NCBI RefSeq assembly: GCF_002850745.1
Contig: NZ_KZ559469.1
Coordinates: 575,901-639,900, forward strand
Origin: Nonomuraea indica
GTDB lineage: Bacteria; Actinomycetota; Actinomycetes; Streptosporangiales; Streptosporangiaceae
Length of the DNA: 64,000 bases
Reading direction: 5' to 3'
In this document: one piece after another, positions 27,233-35,650 of the stretch
How positions within the stretch are numbered: the stretch's first letter is position 1
Layout of the letters: each line of letters begins with the position of its first letter
Translations under genes and position numbers: made by a program
The notes under the pieces: generated by a model
The model's input: the letters and a program-made list of their open reading frames with translations, nothing else
Database searches by the model: none
What the model was told of the DNA's origin: nothing

Positions 27233-28419
27233 TCGCAGCCCTGGGTGCTGGCCGGGGAGGTGTCGGTGCGGCCCTGGTCGGCGTCGGGCCTGACCTCGGC
27301 GGCGGTGAGCACGTAGCCGGTCTCCTCCTTGCTGATCGCCGCCGCGAAGATCACCCCGTAGACGCGGCCGTCGACGGTGAGGAGCGGCCCGCCGGAGTTG
27401 CCGGGCAGCACCTTGCCGCGGATGGCGTACACCTGGCGGCTGACGTTGGTGCTGCGGTAGATGTCGGGTCCCTCGGCGTCGAGCCGGCTGCTGATGCGGG
27501 CCGGCTCGGCGGTGAAGCCCTGCCCCTTGGGGAAGCCGGCGACGATCGCGTTGTCGCCCTTCTCGCCGTCGTGCTGGAAGGTGAGCTGCGGCAGGTCGAG
27601 CCCCGGGACGTAGAGGACGGCGATGTCGCGCTGCGGGTTGTAGCGGACGACCGTGGCCTTGTGGCGCCTGTTGCGGGAGTCGATGACCTGCAGGTCGCGC
27701 GTCACGCCCGCCACCACGTGCGCGTTGGTCATGATCCGCTCGCGGGCGTAGACGAAGCCGGTGCCCTCGATGTGCTTGTTGCAGCTCTGGGCGTTGCCCT
27801 GCACCTTGACGATGGCGCGCTGCGCGCGGCCCAGCTTGGCGCCCTGCAGGATGCTGCGCGGCGCCGGCTGCACGTCGATGAGCGTGCCGGCGCCGATGGC
27901 GTCGAAGACGGGCGGGAACTCCGAGCGGTCGATGAACTTCTTGAACGGCGTCTGCCAGTCGCGCGCGGCCTGCGGGACGGCCTCGTCGACCGTGGTCAGC
28001 AGCATGGAGTTCTTCACCTGCTCGACCAGCGGCGTGAGCGAGGTCGAGACGACCAGCGACCCGATCAGCCAGGCGATCACCAGCACCGACAGCGCGCTGG
28101 CGAACGTGCCGCCCACGGCGTCGGCGACCTTGGCCGGCTCCCAGGTCACGTGGCTGCGGACGACGGCGCCGATGGTCGAGGAGGCGAACTGGCCGATCGT
28201 CGCCGCCAGGAAGACGATCACGATGGCGAGCAGCGACTGCGGGGTGTCCCCGTCGACCACGGCCTTGGAGATGGGCGGCGCGATGAACACGCCCAGCACG
28301 GCCCCGCCGACGAACCCCACGAAGCTCATGACCCCGATGATGAACCCCTGCCGGTAGCCCGAGATGCCGAAGGCGATCACGAGGCCGATCAGGATGAGGT
28401 CGAGCAGATCACCGCGCAC
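27229..28419 (-). CDS. marP: MarP-family membrane serine protease (CvpA + trypsin-like)
   Basis: Protein of 396 residues. Four membrane helices of a CvpA-type domain (about 1-130) anchor an extracytoplasmic trypsin-like protease with an intact triad: His in IMTNAHVV, Asp in QRDIAVLYV, Ser in LPGNSGGPLL. Mycobacterial MarP is needed for acid resistance and acts on cell-wall hydrolases. Two Cys (QSCNKH and the C-terminal QGCD) could form the known activity-tuning disulfide; this is an inference. The GTG at 28419 is preceded by a TACCTT -10 box at 6 nt, so the mRNA is probably leaderless. Confidence 0.93.
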   Translation of the reverse strand: MRGDLLDLILIGLVIAFGISGYRQGFIIGVMSFVGFVGGAVLGVFIAPPISKAVVDGDTPQSLLAIVIVFLAATIGQFASSTIGAVVRSHVTWEPAKVADAVGGTFASALSVLVIAWLIGSLVVSTSLTPLVEQVKNSMLLTTVDEAVPQAARDWQTPFKKFIDRSEFPPVFDAIGAGTLIDVQPAPRSILQGAKLGRAQRAIVKVQGNAQSCNKHIEGTGFVYARERIMTNAHVVAGVTRDLQVIDSRNRRHKATVVRYNPQRDIAVLYVPGLDLPQLTFQHDGEKGDNAIVAGFPKGQGFTAEPARISSRLDAEGPDIYRSTNVSRQVYAIRGKVLPGNSGGPLLTVDGRVYGVIFAAAISKEETGYVLTAAEVRPDADQGRTDTSPASTQGCD

Positions 28420-28425
28420 GCTTCA

Positions 28426-28431
28426 AAGGTA
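28426..28431 (-). promoter_or_regulatory. -10 box for leaderless marP
   Basis: TACCTT on the minus strand ends 6 nt before the GTG at 28419. Confidence 0.5.
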
Positions 28432-28488
28432 ACCAGCGATAGGGTCAAGTGTGCACGTCTTCGGCCAGGACGGCGTCACCCCGCTGGC

Positions 28489-28494
28489 TACCTT
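28489..28494 (+). promoter_or_regulatory. -10 box for leaderless HEAT-repeat gene
   Basis: TACCTT ends 7 nt before the ATG at 28502. It is divergent from the marP promoter 58 bp away. Confidence 0.45.
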
Positions 28495-28501
28495 GGGCCG
28501 T

Positions 28502-29029
28502 ATGCCGCCAGCCGAGGGATCAGTGCGCCGTCTCGTCGAGGCCGCCCTGGCCGACACCGATCCCGACGGGCCGGTGCGGTGGCAGATGATCTCGCTGCTG
28601 CGCGAGCGCGGCGACCTGGAGACCTTCATCGAGGCGAGGCGGCTGTGCGCGGCCGACTCCGTGGAGGAACGCCTGCTGGGCGTCGACATCATGGGCATGC
28701 TCGCGGCGTTCGTGGACCGCACGCTGCCCGTCCTGCGCTACCTCGCGGCCAGTGAGCGGGACGCGATGGTGCTCTATTCGGTGCTCATCGCCTTCGGCCA
28801 CCTCGGCGACCCGCGGGCGCTGCCGTCGGTGATCGACCTGGCCGCGCACGAGGACGCCCGGGTGAGGTACGGGGCGGCGTACGCGCTGCAGCACGTGCTC
28901 GGCGCCCCGCCGGACCGGGCGGGACTGGAGGCGCTGCGCAGGCTGGCGGCCGACAGCGACGCCGACGTGGCCGACTGGGCCGCGCTCGGCCTCGCCCTGT
29001 CCACGGGCGGCCATCTGGAGCCGAGCTAG
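28502..29029 (+). CDS. HEAT-repeat protein
   Basis: Protein of 175 residues made of helical HEAT/PBS-lyase-type repeats (LLRERGDLETFIEARRL, ALPSVIDLAAHEDARVRYG, LAADSDADVADWAALG). Such repeats form protein-binding scaffolds. The ATG at 28502 is preferred because a -10 box lies 7 nt upstream; the longer in-frame GTG at 28451 would place the promoter inside the gene. No partner is evident. The stop shares CTAG with the convergent NUDIX gene. Confidence 0.75.
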   Translation: MPPAEGSVRRLVEAALADTDPDGPVRWQMISLLRERGDLETFIEARRLCAADSVEERLLGVDIMGMLAAFVDRTLPVLRYLAASERDAMVLYSVLIAFGHLGDPRALPSVIDLAAHEDARVRYGAAYALQHVLGAPPDRAGLEALRRLAADSDADVADWAALGLALSTGGHLEPS

Positions 29030-29700
29030 CCGCGCGCCGCCAGGTCGAGCACGTCGGGCGGCATGTCCTCCTCCCGGCTCGGGTCCCAGGGCAGGTCCAG
29101 CCCGCCCTCGCGCAGCACCTGGTCGAGCAGCATCGCCGTGAACCCCCACACCAGCATCCCCCGCACCCGGAACGCGGGCCCGGCGAACCCGGCGGGATGG
29201 CGCAGCGTGAACCGGTTGACCGGGTCGACCAGCTCGGAGACGGGCACCCGTTCGACGGAGTCGACCTCGTCGGGTGAGGCCGCGTGCACGGCGGAGGGTT
29301 CGTGCCACCAGCCGACGACGGGGGTCACCCGGTTGTCGCTGTGGTGGAGGTAGAGCTCGGGCAGCGCGGACAGCACGGTCACCCCGGCGGGGTCGAGGCC
29401 GGTCTCCTCGGCGGCCTCCCGCAGCGCCGCCCCGACCGGGCCGCCGTCGCCGGGGTCCACGCCGCCGCCGGGGAAGGCGGGCTGACCGGCGTGCCTGCGC
29501 CCGCGCGTGCTGCGCTGGATGAGCAGCACGTCGGGCCCGAGCGGCCCCTCTCCGAACAGCATCAGCACCGCCGCCTCCCGGCCGCGGCCGGCGGGTGGCG
29601 CAGCACCGGGGGGACTGAGATGCGTGCGGCCTGCGCCGCGAGTCTGTCGAGCCAGTCGGGCACCACGATCACGCCATCTGCAACGCGCGGGCCCGGCCAT
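29026..29700 (-). CDS. CoA-pyrophosphatase-type NUDIX hydrolase, probable N-terminal frameshift
   Basis: The NUDIX region is clear: the CoA-diphosphatase signature LLIQRSTRGRRHAGQPAFPGGG and the NUDIX box ending LREAAEETGL. Members hydrolyse CoA and its esters. In this frame the first 45 codons give Arg-rich nonsense. The neighbouring frame, starting at GTG 29672, encodes VPDWLDRLAAQAARISVPP, which looks like the normal N-terminus but hits a stop just after the NUDIX frame opens. One inserted base near 29578-29590 would join them. This is either a sequencing or assembly error in a GC run or a true frameshift. Confidence 0.75.
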   Translation of the reverse strand: MAGPARCRWRDRGARLARQTRGAGRTHLSPPGAAPPAGRGREAAVLMLFGEGPLGPDVLLIQRSTRGRRHAGQPAFPGGGVDPGDGGPVGAALREAAEETGLDPAGVTVLSALPELYLHHSDNRVTPVVGWWHEPSAVHAASPDEVDSVERVPVSELVDPVNRFTLRHPAGFAGPAFRVRGMLVWGFTAMLLDQVLREGGLDLPWDPSREEDMPPDVLDLAARG

Positions 29701-29710
29701 GGCTTCCCGG

Positions 29711-30412
29711 TCACGAGAAAGGACCCGATCTCACCAGCTTGGCGGCCTCGGCGGGATCGGTGGGGCCCGTGCCGTAGGAGGGGCACAGGGCGGCGAGCGG
29801 GCAGGCGCCGCAGGCGGGCTTGCGCGCGATGCAGATGCGGCGGCCGTGCCAGATGACCCGGTGGGAGAAGACCGTCCACTCGCGCTTGGGGATCAGCTCG
29901 CCCACGAGGTGCTCGATCTTGACCGGGTCGGTCTCGTCGGTCCAGCCGAAGCGCCGCACCAGGCGCTGGAAGTGGGTGTCGACGGTGAGCCCCGGCACGC
30001 CGAAGGCGTTGCCGAGCACGACGTTGGCGGTCTTGCGGCCCACGCCGGGCAGGGTGACCAGGTCCTTCAGCCTGCCGGGCACCTCGCCGCCGTGCCGTTC
30101 GGACACGGCCCGCGCCATGCCGATGATGCTGTTGGTCTTGGCCCGGAAGAACCCGGTCGAGCGGATGATCTCTTCCATCTCGCGAGGGTCGGCGGCGGCG
30201 TAGTCCTCCACGGTGGGATACTTCGCGAACAGGACAGGGGTCACCATGTTGACCCGCTTGTCCGTGCACTGTGCCGACAGGATGGTCGCGACGAGGAGCT
30301 CGAGGGGGGTACCGAAGTCGAGCTCGCAGTGGGCGTCGGGATAGGTTTCCGCCAGGATGCGATTCATCCGGCGTGCGCGACGCACGAGGGCGAGCCTTGA
30401 CTCTTGGGGCAT
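29711..30412 (-). CDS. nth: Endonuclease III
   Basis: DNA glycosylase/AP lyase of 233 residues that removes oxidised pyrimidines. The HhH motif is [17 protein letters not shown] with the catalytic Lys, and the catalytic Asp is in VDTHFQRL. The iron-sulfur loop C-x6-C-x2-C-x5-C is intact (CIARKPAC then GACPLAALC). A TAGGCT -10 box lies 6 nt upstream of the ATG at 30412. It is divergent from crp, an arrangement I also recall in Streptomyces. Confidence 0.96.
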   Translation of the reverse strand: MPQESRLALVRRARRMNRILAETYPDAHCELDFGTPLELLVATILSAQCTDKRVNMVTPVLFAKYPTVEDYAAADPREMEEIIRSTGFFRAKTNSIIGMARAVSERHGGEVPGRLKDLVTLPGVGRKTANVVLGNAFGVPGLTVDTHFQRLVRRFGWTDETDPVKIEHLVGELIPKREWTVFSHRVIWHGRRICIARKPACGACPLAALCPSYGTGPTDPAEAAKLVRSGPFS

Positions 30413-30418
30413 TCCCCT

Positions 30419-30424
30419 AGCCTA
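30419..30424 (-). promoter_or_regulatory. -10 box for leaderless nth
   Basis: TAGGCT on the minus strand ends 6 nt before the ATG at 30412. Confidence 0.45.
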
Positions 30425-30474
30425 AGTGCGCCGCCTGAAGTGCGGTGCGTCACAATGGCAGCAGAGGAGGCAGA

Positions 30475-31155
30475 GTGAACACCGACGATGTCCTGGGCAA
30501 GGCCCCCCTGTTCGCCGCGCTCGACCGCGAGAGCGCCGCGGCGCTGCGCACGAGCATCACGGAGGTGCAACTGGCCAAGGGACAGACGCTCTTCCACGAG
30601 AACGAGACGGGCGACCGGCTCTACGTCGTGCTGGAAGGCAAGATCAAGCTTTCGCGCCAGTCCCCCGACGGCCGCGAGAACCTGCTCAGCGTCCTCGGCC
30701 CGAGCGAGATGTTCGGGGAGCTGTCGCTCTTCGACCCCCGGCCGCGCACGGCCTCGGCGACCGCGCTGACCGACGTCCGGCTGGCCGGGCTCGGCCACGA
30801 CGACCTGCGCCCCTGGCTGACCGGCCGCCCCGAGGTGGCGCTGCACCTGCTGCGCGCGCTCGCCCAGCGGCTGCGCCGCACCAACGACGTGCTGGCCGAC
30901 CTCGTCTTCACCGACGTTCCCGGCCGGGTCGCCAAGCAGTTGCTCGACCTGGCCGAGCGGTTCGGCACCAAGACCGAGGACGGCATGCGCGTCCACCACG
31001 ACCTCACCCAGGAAGAGCTGGCGCAGCTCGTCGGCGCCTCCCGCGAGACGGTCAACAAGGCCCTGGCCGACTTCGCGCAGCGTGGCTGGCTGCGCATCGA
31101 GGCCAAGGCCGTGGTGATCCTCGACATGGACCGGCTCTACAACCGCTCCAGGTAG
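30475..31155 (+). CDS. crp: Crp/Fnr-family transcriptional regulator (Crp/GlxR)
   Basis: Protein of 226 residues. A cyclic-nucleotide-binding domain covers about 8-125 with the phosphate-binding cassette FGELSLFDPRPRTASA. A long C-helix dimerises the protein (LRALAQRLRRTNDVLADL). The winged HTH includes HHDLTQEELAQLVGASRE and VNKAL. The sequence is close to Streptomyces Crp (SCO3571, from memory), a global activator of germination and secondary metabolism. The GTG at 30475 has GAGGAGG upstream, which decides it over the longer frame from 30445. Confidence 0.95.
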   Translation: MNTDDVLGKAPLFAALDRESAAALRTSITEVQLAKGQTLFHENETGDRLYVVLEGKIKLSRQSPDGRENLLSVLGPSEMFGELSLFDPRPRTASATALTDVRLAGLGHDDLRPWLTGRPEVALHLLRALAQRLRRTNDVLADLVFTDVPGRVAKQLLDLAERFGTKTEDGMRVHHDLTQEELAQLVGASRETVNKALADFAQRGWLRIEAKAVVILDMDRLYNRSR

Positions 31156-31164
31156 CCGGGCCCG

Positions 31165-31956
31165 CTACGGCTCGGCCAGGTAGTCCAGCTGGGCCCGCAC
31201 CGACATCTCGGCCGCGGGCCAGAGGGTCTCGTCCACGTCCGCGTACACGATCCGCACGATCTCCCGGGGCGTGCGCGCGCCCTGCCGCAGAGCCGCCCTG
31301 ATCTGGTCGAGCCGCTCGCGCCGGTGGGCGAGGTAGCCGTCGAGCGTGCCGATCGGGTCGGGCAGCAGCGGCCCGTGGCCCGGCAGCAGCGCCACGGCCG
31401 CCAGGCTCTCGGCCATGCTCCGCAACCGGTCGAGGCTGCGCAGGTAGTCGGCCAGGTGGCCGTCGGGGGCGATCATCGTGGTCCCCCGGCCGAGCACGGT
31501 GTCGCCGGTCAGCATGGCGCGGTCGGCCGGCAGCCAGAAGCACAGCGAGTCGAACGAGTGCCCCGGCGTGGCGTGCACGTGGATCTCGATGCCGTCGACG
31601 GTCACCACGTCGCCGTCGTCCAGCCCCTCCTCGCCCAGCCGGTGACGCGGATCGAGCGCCCGCACGGGCGCGCCGACCAGCTCGGCGAAGCGCCGGGCGC
31701 CGCCGCTGTGGTCGTGGTGGCCGTGGGTGAGCAGGATGTGGGTGACGCGCCGGCCTTCGAGATGGCCGGCCAGCCTGCGCAGGTGACGCTCGTCGTCGGG
31801 TCCCGGATCGACGACGACGGCGTCTCGGGTGCCGATGATCCAGGTGTTGGTGCCGTCGAGGGTCATCGGCGACGGGTTGGGGGCCAGGACGTTCTCGGCG
31901 TGCGCGGTGCCCGCGCCGTCGGGCCCGCCCCCGGCCGGGATGCGCAGGCCGCTCAC
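31165..31956 (-). CDS. MBL-fold metallohydrolase
   Basis: Protein of 263 residues with the full metallo-beta-lactamase metal set: LLTHGHHDHSGG, HATPGHSFDS, GDTVLG, and PGHGPLLPDP. The C-terminal winged-helix-like tail with YLAHRRERLDQI is typical of LACTB2-like proteins, which have nuclease or thioesterase-type activity; the substrate here is unknown. The GTG start overlaps the upstream NUDIX stop by 4 nt (GTGA, 31953-31956). Confidence 0.9.
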   Translation of the reverse strand: MSGLRIPAGGGPDGAGTAHAENVLAPNPSPMTLDGTNTWIIGTRDAVVVDPGPDDERHLRRLAGHLEGRRVTHILLTHGHHDHSGGARRFAELVGAPVRALDPRHRLGEEGLDDGDVVTVDGIEIHVHATPGHSFDSLCFWLPADRAMLTGDTVLGRGTTMIAPDGHLADYLRSLDRLRSMAESLAAVALLPGHGPLLPDPIGTLDGYLAHRRERLDQIRAALRQGARTPREIVRIVYADVDETLWPAAEMSVRAQLDYLAEP

Positions 31957-32768
31957 GGGATCACCAGCCGCAGCTCGCCGTCGACCTCCACGACCGCCGG
32001 CATCGTCGTGACGATCTCCCGCCGGGCCGCCAGCACGGCGCCGGCGTCGTCGTAGCCGGCCAGCTCCGACAGCGTCCGGTACGTGGGCGGCATGAGGAAG
32101 ATCGAGCCCGCCCGGGCCAGCTCCAGCGCCTCGGCGGGCCGGCGCCAGACGACATGGTCGGCCTCGCCGCCGACGTCGCGGGTGCGCTGCCCCTCGGGCA
32201 GCATCGCGACGAAGAACCTCGTGTCGAAGCGCCTCGTCTCGATCTCGGGGGTGATCCAGTGGGCCCACGGCTTGAGCAGGTCGGACCGGAGCACCAGCCC
32301 GCGGCGGGCCAGGAAGTCGGCGAAGGCCAGACTCCGGTCGACGAGCGCGATCCGGTCGGCCTCCCAGTCGTCTCCGGTGGTGTCGGCGACGACCGAGCCG
32401 GTGTCCGGCCCGGCGAGCAGCACGCCGCTCTCCTCGAACGTCTCCCGCACGGCCGCGCACACCAGCCCGCGGGCGACCGCCTCGTCGGCGCGGAGGACCC
32501 GGCCCCACTCGGCCGGCGACGGGCCGGCCCAGGCCACGGCCTGGTCGGCGTCGCGGGGGTCCACCGAGCCGCCGGGAAAGACGTAGGCGCCCGCGGCGAA
32601 GGCCATGGTGGCCCTGCGCCGCAGCAGGTAGACCTGCGTCCCCCCGGCCGGCCCCGCGCGGAGGATCACCACCGTGGCGGCGTCACGCGCGGGAACCGGC
32701 TGGGCCCTGCCGTCGAGGACCCGCCTCGCGTGCTCCCCGAGCTCGCCGGGGAGCGGAAGACCAGTCAC
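31953..32768 (-). CDS. NUDIX hydrolase, NUDT19-like
   Basis: Protein of 271 residues. The NUDIX box lies in VFPGGSVDPRD and VCAAVRETFEESGVLL, with a long insertion between its halves as in NUDT19-type CoA diphosphatases. C-terminal motifs include WITPEIETRRFDTRFFVAML. It starts at GTG 32768 with GGAGG 4 nt upstream and is translationally coupled to the following MBL gene. The pair and the downstream order (MBL, NUDIX, RidA, DUF4177, ArsA) also occur in other actinobacteria, from memory. Confidence 0.87.
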   Translation of the reverse strand: MTGLPLPGELGEHARRVLDGRAQPVPARDAATVVILRAGPAGGTQVYLLRRRATMAFAAGAYVFPGGSVDPRDADQAVAWAGPSPAEWGRVLRADEAVARGLVCAAVRETFEESGVLLAGPDTGSVVADTTGDDWEADRIALVDRSLAFADFLARRGLVLRSDLLKPWAHWITPEIETRRFDTRFFVAMLPEGQRTRDVGGEADHVVWRRPAEALELARAGSIFLMPPTYRTLSELAGYDDAGAVLAARREIVTTMPAVVEVDGELRLVIP

Positions 32769-32796
32769 ATGACCTCCGTTTGCGGATCGGAACCGG

Positions 32797-33255
32797 TCAG
32801 GACACCTCGACGATGAGCTCCACCTCGACCGGGGCGTCCAGCGGCAGGGCGGCCACGCCGACCGCGCTGCGCGCGTGCCTGCCCGCCTCGCCGAACACCT
32901 CGCCCAGCAGCTCGCTGGCGCCGTTGGCGACCTGCGGATGCCCGGTGAAGTCGGGGGTGCTGGCGACGAACACGACCGCCTTGACGATCCGGACGATCCG
33001 TCCGAGGTCGCCGACCTCCGACTTCAGCGCCGCCAGCGCGTTCAGCGCGCAGATGCGGGCCATCTCCATGCCCTCGTCGGCGGTCAGCTCCGCGCCCAGC
33101 TTGCCGGTGCGCGCCAGCTTGCCCTCCACCATGGGGACCTGGCCGGAGGTGTAGACGAGGTCGCCGGTGCGCACGGCCGGCACGTAGGCGGCCAGCGGCG
33201 GCACCACCTCGGGCAGGGTAAGGCCGAGGTCGGCGAGCTTCTGCTCGGGCGTCAC
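32797..33255 (-). CDS. RidA/YjgF-family protein
   Basis: Protein of 152 residues of the longer RidA subfamily, with LVYTSGQVPMVEGKLARTG, ICALNALAALKSEVGDLGR and a C-terminal VEVELIVEVS. RidA proteins hydrolyse reactive enamines and imines formed by PLP enzymes; longer members may have other roles. The GTG start overlaps the DUF4177 stop by 4 nt and has AGAGGGAG upstream. Confidence 0.9.
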   Translation of the reverse strand: MTPEQKLADLGLTLPEVVPPLAAYVPAVRTGDLVYTSGQVPMVEGKLARTGKLGAELTADEGMEMARICALNALAALKSEVGDLGRIVRIVKAVVFVASTPDFTGHPQVANGASELLGEVFGEAGRHARSAVGVAALPLDAPVEVELIVEVS

Positions 33256-33407
33256 TGCTTCTCCCTCTTGAAGTAGGCGACCAGCTGCTCGGGCGTGGCG
33301 CCCTGCAGGATCTGGACCAGCTCCCAGCCGTCGGCGCCGAAGTTGTCGAGGATCATCTTGGTGTTGTGGATCAGCACGGGCGCCGTGAGGTACTCCCATT
33401 TCTTCAT
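33252..33407 (-). CDS. DUF4177 small protein
   Basis: Fifty-one residues beginning MKKWEYLTAPVLIHNT, with the family core NFGADGWELVQI. The fold is a small beta-alpha domain of unknown function. The TGA overlaps the RidA GTG (GTGA), so the two are coupled. The ATG at 33407 is preceded by a TACGCT -10 box at 7 nt, suggesting a leaderless operon of DUF4177-RidA. It is divergent from the ArsA-like gene. Confidence 0.9.
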   Translation of the reverse strand: MKKWEYLTAPVLIHNTKMILDNFGADGWELVQILQGATPEQLVAYFKREKQ

Positions 33408-33414
33408 GGGGCTC

Positions 33415-33420
33415 AGCGTA
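33415..33420 (-). promoter_or_regulatory. -10 box for leaderless DUF4177-RidA transcript
   Basis: TACGCT on the minus strand ends 7 nt before the ATG at 33407. Confidence 0.5.
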
Positions 33421-33472
33421 GTGTGAGCAATGTCAAAGGGCAGGTGTGGGCCTGCCGCAAATGACCGTTCGG

Positions 33473-33478
33473 TAGCCT
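33473..33478 (+). promoter_or_regulatory. -10 box for leaderless ArsA-like operon
   Basis: TAGCCT ends 6 nt before the GTG at 33485, with no ribosome binding site in between. Confidence 0.5.
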
Positions 33479-33484
33479 CGAAAC

Positions 33485-34486
33485 GTGGAGTCTCGGGACA
33501 CCGATTGGGACGGCGTGCGGTTGCACGTCGTCACCGGCAAGGGCGGCACCGGCAAGACCACGGTGGCCGCCGCCCTCGCCCTCGCGCTCGCCTCGGGCGG
33601 CCGCAAGGTGCTGCTGGTGGAGGTCGAGGGCCGGCAGGGCATCGCCCAGATCTTCGATCTGCCGCCGCTGCCGTACGAGGAGCGCAAGATCGCCGTGGCG
33701 CCGTCCGGGGGCGACGTCTACGCGCTGGCCGTCGATCCCGAGGAGGCCATGCTCGAGTACATGGAGATGTTCTACGGGATGCGCCGTGCCGGCCGGGCGC
33801 TGACCAAGATGGGCGTCGTCGACTTCGCCACCACCGTCGCCCCCGGCTTCCGCGACGTGCTCGTCACGGGCAAGACGACCGAGGCCGTGCGCCGGCGCGA
33901 CAAGAGCGGCAGGCGGGTCTACGACGCGGTCGTGCTCGACGCCCCGCCGACCGGCCGCATCACGCGCTTCCTCAACGTCACCCAGGAGGTGGCGGGCCTG
34001 GCCAAGGTCGGGCCGATCAAGCACCATTCCGACCTGGTGAGCGGCGTGGTGAAGTCGCCCGAGACGGCGGTCCACTTCGTCACGGTGCTGGAGGAGATGC
34101 CGGTTCAGGAAACGCTCGACGGCATCGCCGAATTGCACGAGGCGGGCCTGCCGGCCGGTGGCGTCTTCATCAACATGGTGCGCGAGTCGCAGCTCCCGCG
34201 GGCCGCTCTTGACTTGGCTGTCAAGGGCCGTTTCGACGTGGCGGAGCTGGCGCTCGGGCTCAAGGCGGCCGGGCTGGCCGACGGGGCGGACGCCGCCGCG
34301 GTGGCCGAGGCGCTGGCCGAGGAGGTCGTCGAGCACGCCCACCGGGCCGAGGTCGAGCACGGCGAGCGCGAGGCGCTGGAGCAGGCCGCGCTGCCGCGCT
34401 ACGAGCTGCCGCTGCTGGCCGACGGCGTCGACCTGGCCGGCCTGTACGAGCTGGCCGAGAGCATCCGCACCCAGGGAGCAGCGTGA
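33485..34486 (+). CDS. ArsA/GET3-like ATPase, first of a pair
   Basis: Protein of 333 residues. It has a deviant Walker A, TGKGGTGKTTVAAAL, a VVLDAPPTGRITRFL switch and a MFYGMRRAGRAL segment. It belongs to the anion-transporting ATPase/GET3 group, soluble dimers that couple ATP to binding of a client. No ars genes are near, so arsenite transport is unlikely. Its TGA overlaps the GTG of the second ATPase by 4 nt. From memory the pair is conserved upstream of wblA in Streptomyces, and the two probably form a heterodimer. Confidence 0.9.
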   Translation: MESRDTDWDGVRLHVVTGKGGTGKTTVAAALALALASGGRKVLLVEVEGRQGIAQIFDLPPLPYEERKIAVAPSGGDVYALAVDPEEAMLEYMEMFYGMRRAGRALTKMGVVDFATTVAPGFRDVLVTGKTTEAVRRRDKSGRRVYDAVVLDAPPTGRITRFLNVTQEVAGLAKVGPIKHHSDLVSGVVKSPETAVHFVTVLEEMPVQETLDGIAELHEAGLPAGGVFINMVRESQLPRAALDLAVKGRFDVAELALGLKAAGLADGADAAAVAEALAEEVVEHAHRAEVEHGEREALEQAALPRYELPLLADGVDLAGLYELAESIRTQGAA

Positions 34487-35610
34487 AAGAGCCCGCCCGC
34501 CTCGACCTCGACGCGATCATCGACGACAAGGGCACCCGCATCATCGTCTGCTGCGGCGCCGGCGGCGTGGGCAAGACCACGACGGCCGCGGCGCTCGGCC
34601 TGCGCGCCGCCGAGCGAGGCAGGTCCACGGTGGTGCTGACGGTGGACCCGGCCAGGCGCCTGGCGCAGTCGATGGGCCTGACCGAGCTGGACAACACGCC
34701 GCGCCTGGTCAGCTCGCACGAGAGCGGCGGCCAGCTCTTCGCCATGATGCTCGACATGAAGCGCACGTTCGACGAGATCATCGAAGCGCACGCCGACCCC
34801 GAGCGGGCCCGGCAGATCCTGTCGAACCCCTTCTACCAGTCCCTGTCGTCCAGCTTCGCCGGCACGCAGGAGTACATGGCCATGGAGAAGCTCGGCCAGC
34901 TCCGCCGTTCCGACGAGTGGGACCTGATCGTGGTGGACACGCCGCCGTCACGCTCGGCGCTCGACTTCCTCGACGCGCCCGAACGGCTCGGCAGGTTCCT
35001 CGACGGCAAGTTCATCCGCCTGCTGACCGCTCCGGCCAAGGCGGGCGGGCGCAGCGCGTTCCGGCTGCTCAACGCGGGGTTCGGACTGGTGGCGGGCGCG
35101 ATGACGAAGCTACTCGGCGCGCAGGTGCTCAAGGACCTGCAGACGTTCGTCTCCGCGCTGGACGCCGTCTTCGGCGGGTTCAGGCAGCGCGCCGAGATGA
35201 CGTACAAGTTGTTGCAGGCGCCCGGCACCGCGTTCGTCGTCGTGGCCGTGCCCGAACGTGACGCGATGCGCGAGGCGTCCTACTTCGTCGAACGGCTGGC
35301 CGAGGAGCGCATGCCCCTCGCGGGCCTGGTCGTCAACCGGGTGCACGAATCACCCGCGCCGAGGCTGTCCGCGGCCCGGAGCGCCGCCGCGGCCGAGGAC
35401 CTGGAGTCGCGGGGCGAGCACGAGCTGACCGCTGCCGTGCTGCGGCTACACACCGGCAGGATGCAGCTCGCGGCTCGCGAGCACCGGGAACGGGAGCACT
35501 TCGTCTCCGCGCACCCGACGGTCCCGGTCGTCCAGGTCCGCGCCATGTCCGAGGACGTCCACGACCTGACGGGTCTGCGCCGGATCGGAGAACTCCTGGC
35601 GAGCGCATGA
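34483..35610 (+). CDS. ArsA/GET3-like ATPase, second of a pair
   Basis: Protein of 375 residues. Walker A is GAGGVGKTTTAAALG, switch I is LTVDPARRLAQSMG, and switch II is VVDTPPSRSALDFLDAPERL. It has the GET3-like C-terminal helices. It is translationally coupled to the preceding ATPase (GTGA). A perfect 14-bp terminator begins at its stop codon. Its place directly before wblA is a conserved actinobacterial context, but no biochemical role is established that I know of. Confidence 0.9.
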   Translation: MKEPARLDLDAIIDDKGTRIIVCCGAGGVGKTTTAAALGLRAAERGRSTVVLTVDPARRLAQSMGLTELDNTPRLVSSHESGGQLFAMMLDMKRTFDEIIEAHADPERARQILSNPFYQSLSSSFAGTQEYMAMEKLGQLRRSDEWDLIVVDTPPSRSALDFLDAPERLGRFLDGKFIRLLTAPAKAGGRSAFRLLNAGFGLVAGAMTKLLGAQVLKDLQTFVSALDAVFGGFRQRAEMTYKLLQAPGTAFVVVAVPERDAMREASYFVERLAEERMPLAGLVVNRVHESPAPRLSAARSAAAAEDLESRGEHELTAAVLRLHTGRMQLAAREHREREHFVSAHPTVPVVQVRAMSEDVHDLTGLRRIGELLASA

Positions 35611-35641
35611 GTACGGCCGGCGGGGTACGCCGGCCGTACTC
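35609..35641. terminator. Bidirectional terminator between ArsA-like gene and wblA
   Basis: GAGTACGGCCGGCG, a GGGTA loop and CGCCGGCCGTACTC form a perfect 14-bp stem between two convergent stop codons. Confidence 0.85.
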
Positions 35642-35650
35642 GCGGGCCCG

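Noticed and set aside
33485..35610. Arsenite efflux operon
   Set aside because: The two ATPases are ArsA/GET3-like, but there is no arsB, arsC or arsR. The wblA-linked pair is a conserved actinobacterial arrangement.
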